Shown in pieces: positions 17,063 through 25,151 of a DNA stretch of 64,000 nucleotides. The notes under the pieces are model-generated. The model was not told the origin of the DNA, made no database searches, and worked only from the letters and a program-made list of their open reading frames with translations. The first letter of the stretch is position 1, and every line of letters begins with the position of its first letter. The translations under genes and the position numbers were made by a program. The stretch comes from Streptomyces fragilis (lineage in GTDB: Bacteria; Actinomycetota; Actinomycetes; Streptomycetales; Streptomycetaceae), in NCBI RefSeq assembly GCF_003112515.1, contig NZ_BEVZ01000004.1, forward strand, positions 1,099,157 through 1,163,156. The letters are read 5' to 3'.

Positions 17063-18798
17063 CACTTCACCGTCTCGATCTCGCGGTCGCCGACGCCCGG
17101 GTGGTGCAGGTCGAAGGCCGGGGACTCCGAGCGGATCCGGGGCAGCCGCTCGAAGTTGTGGCGCGGCGGCGGGCAGGAGGTGGCCCACTCCAGCGAGCGG
17201 CCCCACCCCCACGGGTCGTCCACGCCGACCGGCCTGCCGTACTTCGCCGTCTTCCACACGTTGTAGAGGAAGGGCAGCACCGACAGGCCGAGCAGGAAGG
17301 ACCCGATGGTGGAGAGGGTGTTGAGCGCGGTGAAGCCGTCGGCGGCCAGGTAGTCCGCGTACCGGCGCGGCATGCCCTCGGCGCCCAGCCAGTGCTGCAC
17401 CAGGAAGGTCAGGTTGAAGCCGGCCGTCAGCGTCCAGAAGGTGATCTTGCCGAGCCGCTCGTCGAGCATCTTGCCGGTGAACTTGGGCCACCAGAAGTGG
17501 AACCCGGCGAACATCGCGTACACCACCGTGCCGAAGAGCGTGTAGTGGAAGTGCGCGACCACGAAGTACGAGTCGGAGACGTGGAAGTCCAGGACGGGCG
17601 AGGCCAGGATGACGCCGGTGAGCCCGCCGAAGAGGAAGGTCACCAGGAAGCCGGCCGCCCACAGCATCGGTGTCTCGAAGGACAGCGAGCCGCGCCACAT
17701 GGTGCCGATCCAGTTGAAGAACTTCACGCCCGTCGGCACCGCGATCAGCATCGTCATGAAGGCGAAGAAGGGCAGCAGCACCCCTCCGGTGACGTACATG
17801 TGGTGCGCCCACACGGTGGCGGAGAGGCCGGCGATGGCGACGGTGGCGCCCACCAGGCCCATGTAGCCGAACATCGGCTTGCGGGAGAAGACCGGGATGA
17901 CCTCGGAGACGATGCCGAAGAACGGCAGCGCCAGGACGTACACCTCGGGATGGCCGAAGAACCAGAACAGGTGCTGCCACAGCAGCGCCCCGCCGTTGGC
18001 CGCGTCGAAGATGTGCGAGCCGAACTTCCGGTCCATCTCCAGGGCGAAGAGGGCCGCCGCCAGCACCGGGAAGACCAGCAGGATCAGCACGCCGGTCAGC
18101 AGGACGTTCCAGGTGAAGATCGGCATCCGGAACATCGTCATGCCGGGCGCGCGCATGCAGATGATCGTGGTGATGAAGTTGACGGCGCCGAGGATGGAGC
18201 CGAAGCCGGAGAGGGCGACGCCCATGATCCACAGGTCGGAGCCGATGCCCGGCGAGTAGATCTCCGAGGAGAGCGGCGCGTAGAGGAACCAGCCGAAGCT
18301 GGCCGCGCCCTGCGGGGTGAGGAAGCCGAACGCGGCGATCAGCGAACCGAACAGGAACAGCCAGAAGGACAGCATGTTCAGCCGCGGGAACGCCACGTCC
18401 GGCGCGCCTATCTGCAGCGGCATCATCCAGTTGGCGAAGCCGGTGAACAGCGGCATGGCGAACATCAGCAGCATGATCGAGCCGTGCATGGTGAACGCCT
18501 GGTTGAACTGCTCGTTGGAGAGGATCTGCGTGCCGGGGCGGGCCAGTTCGGCGCGCATCAGCAGGGCCAGGAAGCCGCCGACGCCGAAGAAGACGAAGGC
18601 GCTGACCAGGTACATCGTGCCGATCTTCTTGTGGTCGGTGGTGGTCAGCCAGTCGACCCAGTTGGCCCGCCGGGCCCGGGCGGGAGCGGCAGCGGGAGCG
18701 GGAGCGGCAGCGAGGGTCCCGGCGGGAGCGGGGACGGGAGGCGGTGGTCCGGTGGCGGCCTTCCGGTCGTCCGTCTCCATCGGCTGTGCGGTGTCCAC
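17062..18798 (-). CDS. ctaD: Cytochrome c oxidase subunit I, orphan paralogue
   Basis: Haem-copper oxidase catalytic subunit, about 578 residues. Visible landmarks are the low-spin haem histidine in M-H-G-S-I-M-L, the CuB motif G-H-P-E-V-Y (His-Tyr pair), H-H-M-Y, and the paired haem histidines in H-F-H-Y. About twelve helices are present. A GTG at 18798 has a GGGAGGA site seven bases upstream and is preferred over the ATG at 18780. The N-terminus is Pro/Ala-rich. Genes for subunits II and III and for the bc1 complex are absent nearby, so this looks like an extra ctaD separate from the main aa3 operon. It lies downstream of a radical copper oxidase gene. Confidence 0.92.
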   Translation of the reverse strand: MDTAQPMETDDRKAATGPPPPVPAPAGTLAAAPAPAAAPARARRANWVDWLTTTDHKKIGTMYLVSAFVFFGVGGFLALLMRAELARPGTQILSNEQFNQAFTMHGSIMLLMFAMPLFTGFANWMMPLQIGAPDVAFPRLNMLSFWLFLFGSLIAAFGFLTPQGAASFGWFLYAPLSSEIYSPGIGSDLWIMGVALSGFGSILGAVNFITTIICMRAPGMTMFRMPIFTWNVLLTGVLILLVFPVLAAALFALEMDRKFGSHIFDAANGGALLWQHLFWFFGHPEVYVLALPFFGIVSEVIPVFSRKPMFGYMGLVGATVAIAGLSATVWAHHMYVTGGVLLPFFAFMTMLIAVPTGVKFFNWIGTMWRGSLSFETPMLWAAGFLVTFLFGGLTGVILASPVLDFHVSDSYFVVAHFHYTLFGTVVYAMFAGFHFWWPKFTGKMLDERLGKITFWTLTAGFNLTFLVQHWLGAEGMPRRYADYLAADGFTALNTLSTIGSFLLGLSVLPFLYNVWKTAKYGRPVGVDDPWGWGRSLEWATSCPPPRHNFERLPRIRSESPAFDLHHPGVGDREIETVK

Positions 18799-18927
18799 CG
18801 GGTCGTCCTCCCGAAGCGCTGATACGTCCGGCGGGCCGGGAGAGCGGTCCGGTCCTACGGGGGAGGAGGACGGCTGACGGCCTTCCCGGCCTGCCACCGC
18901 TCATGCTGGCCCCGGCGAGGGCTTGGC

Positions 18928-18941
18928 CCCAGGGCCCTGGG
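18928..18941. repeat. 14-base perfect palindrome downstream of glxA
   Basis: CCCAGGGCCCTGGG lies in the 242-base gap between glxA and ctaD, about 130 bases before the ctaD GTG. It could be an operator for ctaD. It has no loop, so it is unlikely to be a terminator by itself. Confidence 0.4.
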
Positions 18942-18960
18942 ACCCGTTGCCGGACAGCGA

Positions 18961-19006
18961 AAGTCCCTGGTCGGCGGGGCCCCAGGTCCCGGCCGGCCAG
19001 GGACTT
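18961..19006 (-). terminator. Inverted repeat after glxA
   Basis: AAGTCCCTGG (18961-18970) and its complement (18997-19006) flank 26 bases, and the pairing extends a little if one unpaired A is allowed. It begins 35 bases after the glxA stop and is probably its terminator. Confidence 0.45.
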
Positions 19007-19040
19007 CGGTCCCTGATGGGGGTGTGCGTCCGCCGGTCGC

Positions 19041-21044
19041 CTAGAGGGCGGGCGCGGGCGGCTCGGCGGTGGTCCTCAGCGACGTGGCGTCGCCGGACAC
19101 CGGCACCTTCACCCAGACCGCCTCCGACGGCACACCGCGCCCGTCGACCGCGGTCAGCATGTACCAGCCGGGCGGCACCAGGGACGGGTCGTCGGGCAGC
19201 GTGACCTTCACCCGGCCCCGCTCCTTGGTGAACTGCACCGCCACCGACCGCTGTTCGACGTTGGTGACGTGGGTGAACGCGCCCGGCCGGATCAGCCGCA
19301 TCTTCTCGATCCGCGCGGCGTCCGGGCTCGTGTACGTGGTCGACCCGCCGAGCTTCACCGTCCGGCGGGAGTCCTCGCCCTCCAGCAGCCGCGGCCGCTG
19401 TCCGCCCTGGTGAAGGTAGGGCGGGGTGTAGAGCTCGAGGCGCTGGTCGAAGACGGCGGGCTTGGAGTCGGCCTTGTCGGAGAAGAGCGAGTCGGAGCCG
19501 AAGGTCATGACCCGGCCGTCCGGCAGCAGCAGGCCACCGGAGTGGTAGTTGCGCCCCACCAGCGGCTCGGCGGCCTCGGTGAACCGGTTGCTCGCCGGGT
19601 GGTAGACCGCGGCCTCCAGCACGTTGCTGTCGCCCTTGCCGCGGTAGTCGCCGGAGCCGTTGGTGACCAGGACCGTGTCGTCCGGGAGGATCACCGCGGA
19701 CGGGTAGCGCGCCTGGGCGTACAGGTCGGGCCCGGACACGAACCGCGGCTCCTCGGCCTTCAGGTCCACCAGCCCGGTGCGGTCGGTGGACCTCGGGCTC
19801 TCGCCCACGCCGCCGCCGCCGATCACCATGTAGCGCTGCTTCTGCGCCGGGGGCAGCAGCACCGACATGGAGGTCTCCAGCAGGTTCGGGTCCTTGAGCC
19901 CCGGCACCTCGGTGAAGGCCCCGCTCTTCAGGTCCCACAGGCCGGGGACGCGTCCCTTGTCGGCCGGCCCGTACCCCGCGTTCGACCCGGTGTAGAAGAT
20001 CTTCCCGCCCTGCGCCAGGAAGAGCGCCGGGTAGGTCGGGAAGAAGCGTGACTTGGGGACGAACTCCCAGTCCTTCTTCTTCGGGTCGTAGACCTCGTTC
20101 TTGCCCGGGACCACCTGCCCGATCTCGTCCAGCCCGGAGACGGAGAGGACCTTGCCGTCCTCCAGCGTGGTCAGCGTGGGGTACCAGCGGGCCTCGTGCA
20201 TCGGGTCGACCTTGATGTACCTCTCGGCGACCGGGTCGAACTCGTAGGCGTCCTTGATCCCCTGGAAGTCCTTCTTGTCGAAGGAGAGCTTCTGCGCGAT
20301 CCCGTAGACGTTGCGCTTCTCGGCGCCCTTCAGTCCCTTGATCCTGTACTGGTCCTGTGACCCGGTCTGGTGCTGCGGGCCGTCCTGGGTCGCCTCCACG
20401 TACACCCGCGCCGAGGAGGCGGTGACGGTGGCCTTGCCGGTGTCCGGGTCGATCTCCTTCTTCGCGCGCGGCACCACGATGCTGGCCCGGGACGCGAAGA
20501 CCTTCCCGCTCTCCTTGCCGGTGAAGAGGGTGCCCTCGGGCAGCGTCTTCGGCTTGTCGGGGTTCTCGTTGTAGACGATCATCAGGCCGCCGGCCCGCTC
20601 GACGTCGCCCTTCAGCGTCTCGTACCGCTGGGTGCCGCCGGCGACCAGCAGGTTGCCGCCGGGCAACTGGGCGTGGCCCGCGCAGAACAGGTCGTTGGGC
20701 GTCTCCACGTTCTTGAACGTGTTGCGGACCGGGTCCCACACCACGGTGCGGAAGGTCTTGGCGTCGAACATCTTGGTGTTGTTGCCGGACCCGGCGATCA
20801 GCAGGACCTTGCCGGTGCTCAGCAGCGCGGCGTGGATCGTGTTGATCCGGAACCGCTCCGGGACGTCGACGATCTGCCAGTGGCCGTGGTCGGCCTTGTA
20901 CGACGGCTGTTCGATCAGGTGGGCGTGATAGGTCCGGGACGCGAAGTCGTAGACGGCGGGAGCGTTGAGAGCGGCCAGGACCAGCACTCCCGCGGCGCCG
21001 AGAACGGTCCGGCGGATCCGCGGACGGCTGTTCGTATCTGCCAT
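19041..21044 (-). CDS. glxA: GlxA-type radical copper oxidase
   Basis: A 667-residue galactose-oxidase-like mononuclear copper oxidase. An N-terminal Arg pair and hydrophobic helix (about 13-30) anchor or export it, then comes a kelch-type seven-bladed propeller and a C-terminal DUF1929 domain (about 560-655). Likely active-site residues are Cys121 (F-C-A-G-H), Tyr158 or Tyr141 as its cross-link partner, stacking Trp287, axial Tyr500-His501 (R-N-Y-H-S) and equatorial His589 (T-H-V-T-N). GlxA of S. lividans is needed with the glycan synthase CslA for hyphal-tip glycan and development. No cslA gene adjoins this copy. A 21-base palindrome lies just upstream. Confidence 0.88.
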   Translation of the reverse strand: MADTNSRPRIRRTVLGAAGVLVLAALNAPAVYDFASRTYHAHLIEQPSYKADHGHWQIVDVPERFRINTIHAALLSTGKVLLIAGSGNNTKMFDAKTFRTVVWDPVRNTFKNVETPNDLFCAGHAQLPGGNLLVAGGTQRYETLKGDVERAGGLMIVYNENPDKPKTLPEGTLFTGKESGKVFASRASIVVPRAKKEIDPDTGKATVTASSARVYVEATQDGPQHQTGSQDQYRIKGLKGAEKRNVYGIAQKLSFDKKDFQGIKDAYEFDPVAERYIKVDPMHEARWYPTLTTLEDGKVLSVSGLDEIGQVVPGKNEVYDPKKKDWEFVPKSRFFPTYPALFLAQGGKIFYTGSNAGYGPADKGRVPGLWDLKSGAFTEVPGLKDPNLLETSMSVLLPPAQKQRYMVIGGGGVGESPRSTDRTGLVDLKAEEPRFVSGPDLYAQARYPSAVILPDDTVLVTNGSGDYRGKGDSNVLEAAVYHPASNRFTEAAEPLVGRNYHSGGLLLPDGRVMTFGSDSLFSDKADSKPAVFDQRLELYTPPYLHQGGQRPRLLEGEDSRRTVKLGGSTTYTSPDAARIEKMRLIRPGAFTHVTNVEQRSVAVQFTKERGRVKVTLPDDPSLVPPGWYMLTAVDGRGVPSEAVWVKVPVSGDATSLRTTAEPPAPAL

Positions 21045-21349
21045 GGAGGTGACTTCCGGAATCGGTTGCGCTGACGTTCGCTGGATCCCCGCCCCTGCAG
21101 CTCATCTGATGGGTCATCAGATGTTGAGCAGCTGGGAAGATCGTAGGAACATCCGCCACTCACACCGGGCAGCGAAACGCCACGGAGAGTCACGGCCCCC
21201 TCGTTCGGCGGTGCGGCGGCGCGGCGGGCGCAACGCGACGACGCCCGTCCACAGGGTGTGGACGGGCGCCGGGAGACCGCCGTGACCTGCGGCGCGGCGT
21301 GACCTGCGACGCGGCGTGACCCGCGACCGGGGTCACCGCGCGCCCGCGG
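21045..21349. other. Intergenic region upstream of glxA
   Basis: These 305 bases hold the glxA promoter and palindrome on one side and the end of the SDR gene on the other. Bases 21240-21335 contain short repeats (GTGACCTGCG/GGCGTGACC variants) of unknown role. No open frame here looks like protein. Confidence 0.5.
21103..21123 (-). promoter_or_regulatory. Palindromic operator candidate upstream of glxA
   Basis: Perfect 9-base arms CATCTGATG and CATCAGATG are separated by three bases, 59-79 bases upstream of the glxA ATG. Partial pairing continues outward. The size and symmetry suit a dimeric regulator, possibly GntR-like. On the minus strand a possible -10 (TACGAT, about 21136-21141) lies just upstream of it, so a bound repressor would sit in the early transcribed region. 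Confidence 0.55.
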
Positions 21350-22135
21350 TCACAGTTCGCGGTGCACCTTGGTGTTGGAGGCCTGGGCGCGGGGGCGCAG
21401 GACGAGCAGGTCGACGTTGACGTGGCTGGGGCGGGTGACCGCCCAGGCGATGGTGTCCGCGACGTCGTCCGCGGTCAGCGGCTCGGCCACGCCCTGGTAG
21501 ACCTTGGCCGCCTTCTCCTGGTCCCCGTGGAAACGGGTCAGGGCGAACTCCTCGGTCTTCACCATGCCGGGCGCGACCTCGATGACCCGCACCGGGGTGC
21601 CGACGATCTCCAGCCGCAGGGTCTCCGCGAGCACGTGCTCGGCGTGCTTGGCGGCCACGTACCCGGCGCCGCCCTCGTAGGTGGCGTGACCCGCGGTGGA
21701 GGACACCACCACCACGGTGCCGTCGCCGCTCGCGGTCAGCGCGGGCAGCAGGGCCTGGGTGACGTTGAGGGTGCCGATGACGTTCGTCTCGTACATCGTG
21801 CGCCACTCCTGCGGGTCACCGGTGGCCACCGGGTCCGAGCCGAGGGCGCCGCCGGCGTTGTTCACCAGCACGCCGATGGTCTTGAAGGCGGTGGCGAACT
21901 CGTCGACGGCGGCGCGGTCGGTGACGTCGAGGGCGTACGCGGTGGCGGAGTGGCCCGCCGCCTCGATCTCCTCCGCGAGCGCCTCGATGCGGTCCTTGCG
22001 GCGGGCGGTCAGCACCACGCGGTACCCGGCCGCCGCCAGCTGCCGCGCGGTGGCGGCGCCGATGCCGCTGCTCGCGCCGGTGACGACGGCGATGCGGGAG
22101 GCGGGGGTGGTGGTGGCGGTGTAGGCGGCGGTCAT
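21350..22135 (-). CDS. Short-chain dehydrogenase/reductase
   Basis: Classical SDR oxidoreductase of 261 residues. The NAD(P)-binding motif T-G-A-S-S-G-I-G is near residue 19, the N-N-A-G motif near 95, and the catalytic Y-V-A-A-K near 160, preceded by the conserved Ser region S-S-T-A-G. An Arg-rich segment after the second strand (A-R-R-K-D-R) suggests NADPH preference. Start at 22135 (M-T-A-A-Y-T) because the upstream extension is Arg-rich and overlaps the promoter region. It is divergent from the luciferase-like monooxygenase; substrate unknown. Confidence 0.88.
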   Translation of the reverse strand: MTAAYTATTTPASRIAVVTGASSGIGAATARQLAAAGYRVVLTARRKDRIEALAEEIEAAGHSATAYALDVTDRAAVDEFATAFKTIGVLVNNAGGALGSDPVATGDPQEWRTMYETNVIGTLNVTQALLPALTASGDGTVVVVSSTAGHATYEGGAGYVAAKHAEHVLAETLRLEIVGTPVRVIEVAPGMVKTEEFALTRFHGDQEKAAKVYQGVAEPLTADDVADTIAWAVTRPSHVNVDLLVLRPRAQASNTKVHREL

Positions 22136-22280
22136 GTCGGCGCGGCGCTCCCGTTCGAATGCGTTTCCAGGACGCCGCCAGAATAGGCGCGCCCGCCGCC
22201 GCGACGGCAAGCCGTCTCAGCACCCCCTCCGCCGCCTCCCGGGCCCCAGGAATACCCGCCGCACCCTCCTCGTTGTGGGA

Positions 22281-22300
22281 TATAGTTCAACAATCAACAA
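22281..22300 (+). promoter_or_regulatory. Promoter/operator region of the LLM-flavin reductase operon
   Basis: TATAGT (22281-22286) is a reasonable -10. It is followed at once by an exact seven-base direct repeat (TCAACAA TCAACAA, about 22287-22300) overlapping the expected transcription start. The AT-rich repeat stands out in this GC-rich DNA and may bind a regulator. A GGAG site precedes the ATG. Confidence 0.35.
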
Positions 22301-22317
22301 CATTGGAGTGAGCGACC

Positions 22318-23481
22318 ATGACCATGGAGTTCGGGATCTTCTCGGTCGGCGACGTGACGACCGACCCCACCACCGGCCGCACGCCCACCGAGCGTGAGCG
22401 GATCAAGGCCATGGTCGCCATCGCCCTGAAGGCGGAGGAGGTCGGCCTCGACGTCTTCGCCACCGGCGAGCACCACAACCCGCCCTTCGTGCCCTCCTCC
22501 CCCACCACGATGCTCGGCTGGATCGCGGCGCGGACCGAGCGGCTCACCCTGTCCACCTCGACGACGCTGATCACCACCAACGACCCGGTGAAGATCGCCG
22601 AGGACTACGCGATGCTCCAGCACCTCGCGGACGGCCGCGTGGACCTGATGATGGGGCGCGGCAACACCGGCCCGGTCTACCCCTGGTTCGGCCAGGACAT
22701 CCGCGAGGGCATCAACCTGGCGATCGAGAACTACGCCCTGCTCCACCGCCTGTGGCGCGAGGACGTGGTGAACTGGGAAGGCAAGTTCCGCACCCCGCTG
22801 CAGGGCTTCACCTCCACGCCCCGCCCCCTGGACGACGTGCCGCCGTTCGTCTGGCACGGCTCGATCCGGTCCCCCGAGATCGCCGAGCAGGCCGCGTACT
22901 ACGGCGACGGCTTCTTCCACAACAACATCTTCTGGCCCGCCGACCACACCCGCCGGATGGTCGAGTTCTACCGCACCCGCTTCGCCCACTACGGGCACGG
23001 CCGCCCCGAGCAGGCGATCGTCGGCCTCGGCGGCCAGGTGTTCATGCGGAAGAACTCCCAGGACGCGGTCCGTGAGTTCCGCCCCTACTTCGACAACGCC
23101 CCGGTCTACGGCCACGGCCCGTCCCTGGAGGACTTCACCCGGGACACCCCCCTGACCGTCGGCTCCCCGCAGCAGGTCATCGAGCGCACGCTGTCCTTCC
23201 GCGAGGTGGCCGGCGACTACCAGCGCCAGCTGTTCCTGATGGACCACGCCGGCCTGCCGCTGAAGACCGTGCTGGAGCAACTCGACATCCTCGGCGAGGA
23301 GGTCGTCCCGGTGCTCCGCGAGGAGTTCGCCAAGGGCCGCCCGGCCGACGTGCCGGACGCCCCGAGCCACGCCGCGCGGGTCGCCCGGGCACGGGAGCGG
23401 GCCGCCGCGGAAGCCGCCGAGGCGACCGCCGCCCCCGCCACCATCGCCGTCACCGCACCCGAGAAGGAGGCCGCACGATGA
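22318..23481 (+). CDS. LLM-class flavin-dependent monooxygenase
   Basis: A 387-residue luciferase-like monooxygenase. The sequence opens with the first TIM-barrel strand (M-E-F-G-I-F-S) and contains the family landmarks T-G-E-H-H, R-V-D-L-M-M-G-R-G and P-P-F-V-W-H-G-S. Length is near 350 plus an Ala-rich tail. It would use FMNH2 delivered by the reductase encoded immediately downstream, with which it overlaps by four bases (ATGA). The substrate is unknown; related pairs oxidise small organic or sulfur compounds. Confidence 0.88.
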   Translation: MTMEFGIFSVGDVTTDPTTGRTPTERERIKAMVAIALKAEEVGLDVFATGEHHNPPFVPSSPTTMLGWIAARTERLTLSTSTTLITTNDPVKIAEDYAMLQHLADGRVDLMMGRGNTGPVYPWFGQDIREGINLAIENYALLHRLWREDVVNWEGKFRTPLQGFTSTPRPLDDVPPFVWHGSIRSPEIAEQAAYYGDGFFHNNIFWPADHTRRMVEFYRTRFAHYGHGRPEQAIVGLGGQVFMRKNSQDAVREFRPYFDNAPVYGHGPSLEDFTRDTPLTVGSPQQVIERTLSFREVAGDYQRQLFLMDHAGLPLKTVLEQLDILGEEVVPVLREEFAKGRPADVPDAPSHAARVARARERAAAEAAEATAAPATIAVTAPEKEAAR

Positions 23482-24104
23482 AGCTGGTCGTCGTCTCGGC
23501 GGGCCTGAGCGTCCCGTCGTCCACCCGGCTGCTGGCCGACCGCCTGGCACAGGCCACCGCCGACCGCACCGGCGCCGAGGTCACGGTGATCGAGGTGCGC
23601 GACCTCGCCGTGGAGATCGCGCACAACTTCACCAACGGCTTCCCCGGCCGCGAGCTCGCCGCCGCCCAGGCGGCGGTGACGGCCGCCGACGGACTGATCG
23701 TCGTCACCCCGGTCTTCTCCGCCTCCTACAGCGGACTCTTCAAGGCCTTCTTCGACGTCCTCGACCAGGGCGCCCTCGACGGCAAGCCCGTGCTGATCGC
23801 CGCCACCGGCGGCTCGGCCCGCCACTCCCTGGTCCTGGACCACGCTCTGCGGCCGCTCTTCTCCTACCTGCGCGCCGTGGTCGTCCCCACCGGCGTCTAC
23901 GCGGCCTCGGAGGACTGGGGCGCCGAGGGCTTGCAGGAGCGGATCGCCCGCGCTGCCGGGCAGCTGGCAGCGCTGATGACCGGCCCCGGCCGGCTGCCGG
24001 CGGCCCGGGCGGCGCGGGAGGACGAGCCTGGCGTCGTGCGGGTCGGCGACCTGGAGACCGTCCCCTTCGAACAGGCCCTCCAGGCCCTGCGCCGCCCCTC
24101 CTGA
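23478..24104 (+). CDS. NAD(P)H-dependent FMN reductase (CE1759 type)
   Basis: A 208-residue flavodoxin-fold reductase. The phosphate-binding loop S-A-G-L-S-V-P-S-S-T-R follows the first strand, and V-T-P-V-F-S-A-S-Y-S-G contacts the flavin. It probably supplies reduced FMN to the overlapping LLM monooxygenase, forming a two-component oxygenase. The family assignment comes from sequence resemblance and its invariable LLM neighbour. The 32-base tandem repeat array begins just after its stop. Confidence 0.88.
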   Translation: MKLVVVSAGLSVPSSTRLLADRLAQATADRTGAEVTVIEVRDLAVEIAHNFTNGFPGRELAAAQAAVTAADGLIVVTPVFSASYSGLFKAFFDVLDQGALDGKPVLIAATGGSARHSLVLDHALRPLFSYLRAVVVPTGVYAASEDWGAEGLQERIARAAGQLAALMTGPGRLPAARAAREDEPGVVRVGDLETVPFEQALQALRRPS

Positions 24105-24115
24105 CCTCCACCCGG

Positions 24116-24395
24116 CCCGCGGGCACGGCCCCACGGCAGGACCCGGCCCGCGGGCACAGCCGCCACGGCACCGCCCCGCCCGCAGGCACAACCGTCACGG
24201 CACCGCCCGGCCCGCAGGCACAACCGTCACGACACCGCCCCGCCCGCAGGCACAACCGTCACGACACCGCCCCGCCCGTAGGCACAACCGTCACGACACC
24301 GCCCCGCCCGTAGGCACAGCCGCCACGACACCGCCCCGCCCGCGGGCACAGCCGCCACGACACCACCCCGCCCGCGGGCGCCGCTGCGGCACGAG
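24116..24395. repeat. 32-bp tandem repeat array
   Basis: About nine head-to-tail copies of a 32-base unit beginning CCCGCAGGCACAACCGTCAC. Unit starts are at 24116, 24147, 24179, 24211, 24243, 24275, 24307, 24339 and 24371. The first copy is 31 bases long and the outer copies are more diverged. The centre copies (24211-24338) differ by only a few bases. There are no spacers, so it is a minisatellite and not a CRISPR array. It fills the gap between the FMN reductase and the two-component system; read on the minus strand, an open frame runs through it. Confidence 0.9.
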
Positions 24396-24421
24396 GGGTC
24401 CGGGCACAGGAATGACACACT

Positions 24422-25147
24422 GTGCCCGTGCCCCACACCGTGCTGCTCGCGGAGGACGACCGCGCCATCCGCAACGCCCTCGCCCGCGCCCTCACCCTGG
24501 AGGGCTACGAGGTCACCGCCGTCGCCGACGGCGCCGCCGCGCTGGAGCAGGCCGCCGCGACCACGCCCGACGTGCTGGTGCTGGACGTGATGATGCCCGG
24601 CGTCGACGGTCTGGAGGTCTGCCGCGAACTGCGCGCCCGCGGCGACCGCACGCCCATCCTGATGCTGACCGCGCTGGTCGAGACCGCCGACCGCATCGCC
24701 GGCCTGGACGCCGGCGCGGACGACTACGTCCCCAAGCCGTTCGAGGTCGACGAGGTCTTCGCCCGCCTGCGCGCCCTGCTCCGCCGGGCCGGCAAGGAAC
24801 CCGTCACCACGCCCGCCCCGCGCCCGGCGGACACCGCCCAGGACCCCAGGACGCTGGCCGCGGCCGGCCTGCGGATGGACCCCTCCGCCCGCCGCGTCTG
24901 GCGCGGCGAACGCGAGATCGAGCTCACCCGCACCGAGTTCGACCTGCTGGAACTCCTGCTGCGGCACGCGGGCGTGGTCCTGGACCACACCACCATCTAC
25001 GACCGCATCTGGGGCTACGACTTCGGCCCCGGCTCCAAGAACCTCGCCGTCTACGTCGGCTACCTGCGGCGCAAGCTCGACGAGCCGGGCGCCCCGCAGC
25101 TGATCCACACCGTACGGGGCGTCGGGTACGTGCTGCGGGAGGGCTGA
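24422..25147 (+). CDS. OmpR-family response regulator
   Basis: A 241-residue response regulator. The receiver domain has the acidic pair E11-D12-D13, phospho-acceptor Asp55 (V-L-V-L-D-V-M-M-P-G), Thr83 and Lys105 (P-K-P-F). A Pro-rich linker leads to a winged-helix DNA-binding domain (about 140-240) with the L-T-R-T-E-F-D-L-L-E-L-L and R-G-V-G-Y-V-L-R signatures. The GTG at 24422 has AGGAA nine bases upstream. It starts 27 bases after the tandem repeat array and is paired with the kinase gene four bases downstream. Target genes are unknown. Confidence 0.93.
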   Translation: MPVPHTVLLAEDDRAIRNALARALTLEGYEVTAVADGAAALEQAAATTPDVLVLDVMMPGVDGLEVCRELRARGDRTPILMLTALVETADRIAGLDAGADDYVPKPFEVDEVFARLRALLRRAGKEPVTTPAPRPADTAQDPRTLAAAGLRMDPSARRVWRGEREIELTRTEFDLLELLLRHAGVVLDHTTIYDRIWGYDFGPGSKNLAVYVGYLRRKLDEPGAPQLIHTVRGVGYVLREG

Positions 25148-25151
25148 GCGG

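Noticed and set aside
24116..24395. CRISPR array
   Set aside because: Repeats are contiguous with no unique spacers and no cas genes are nearby.
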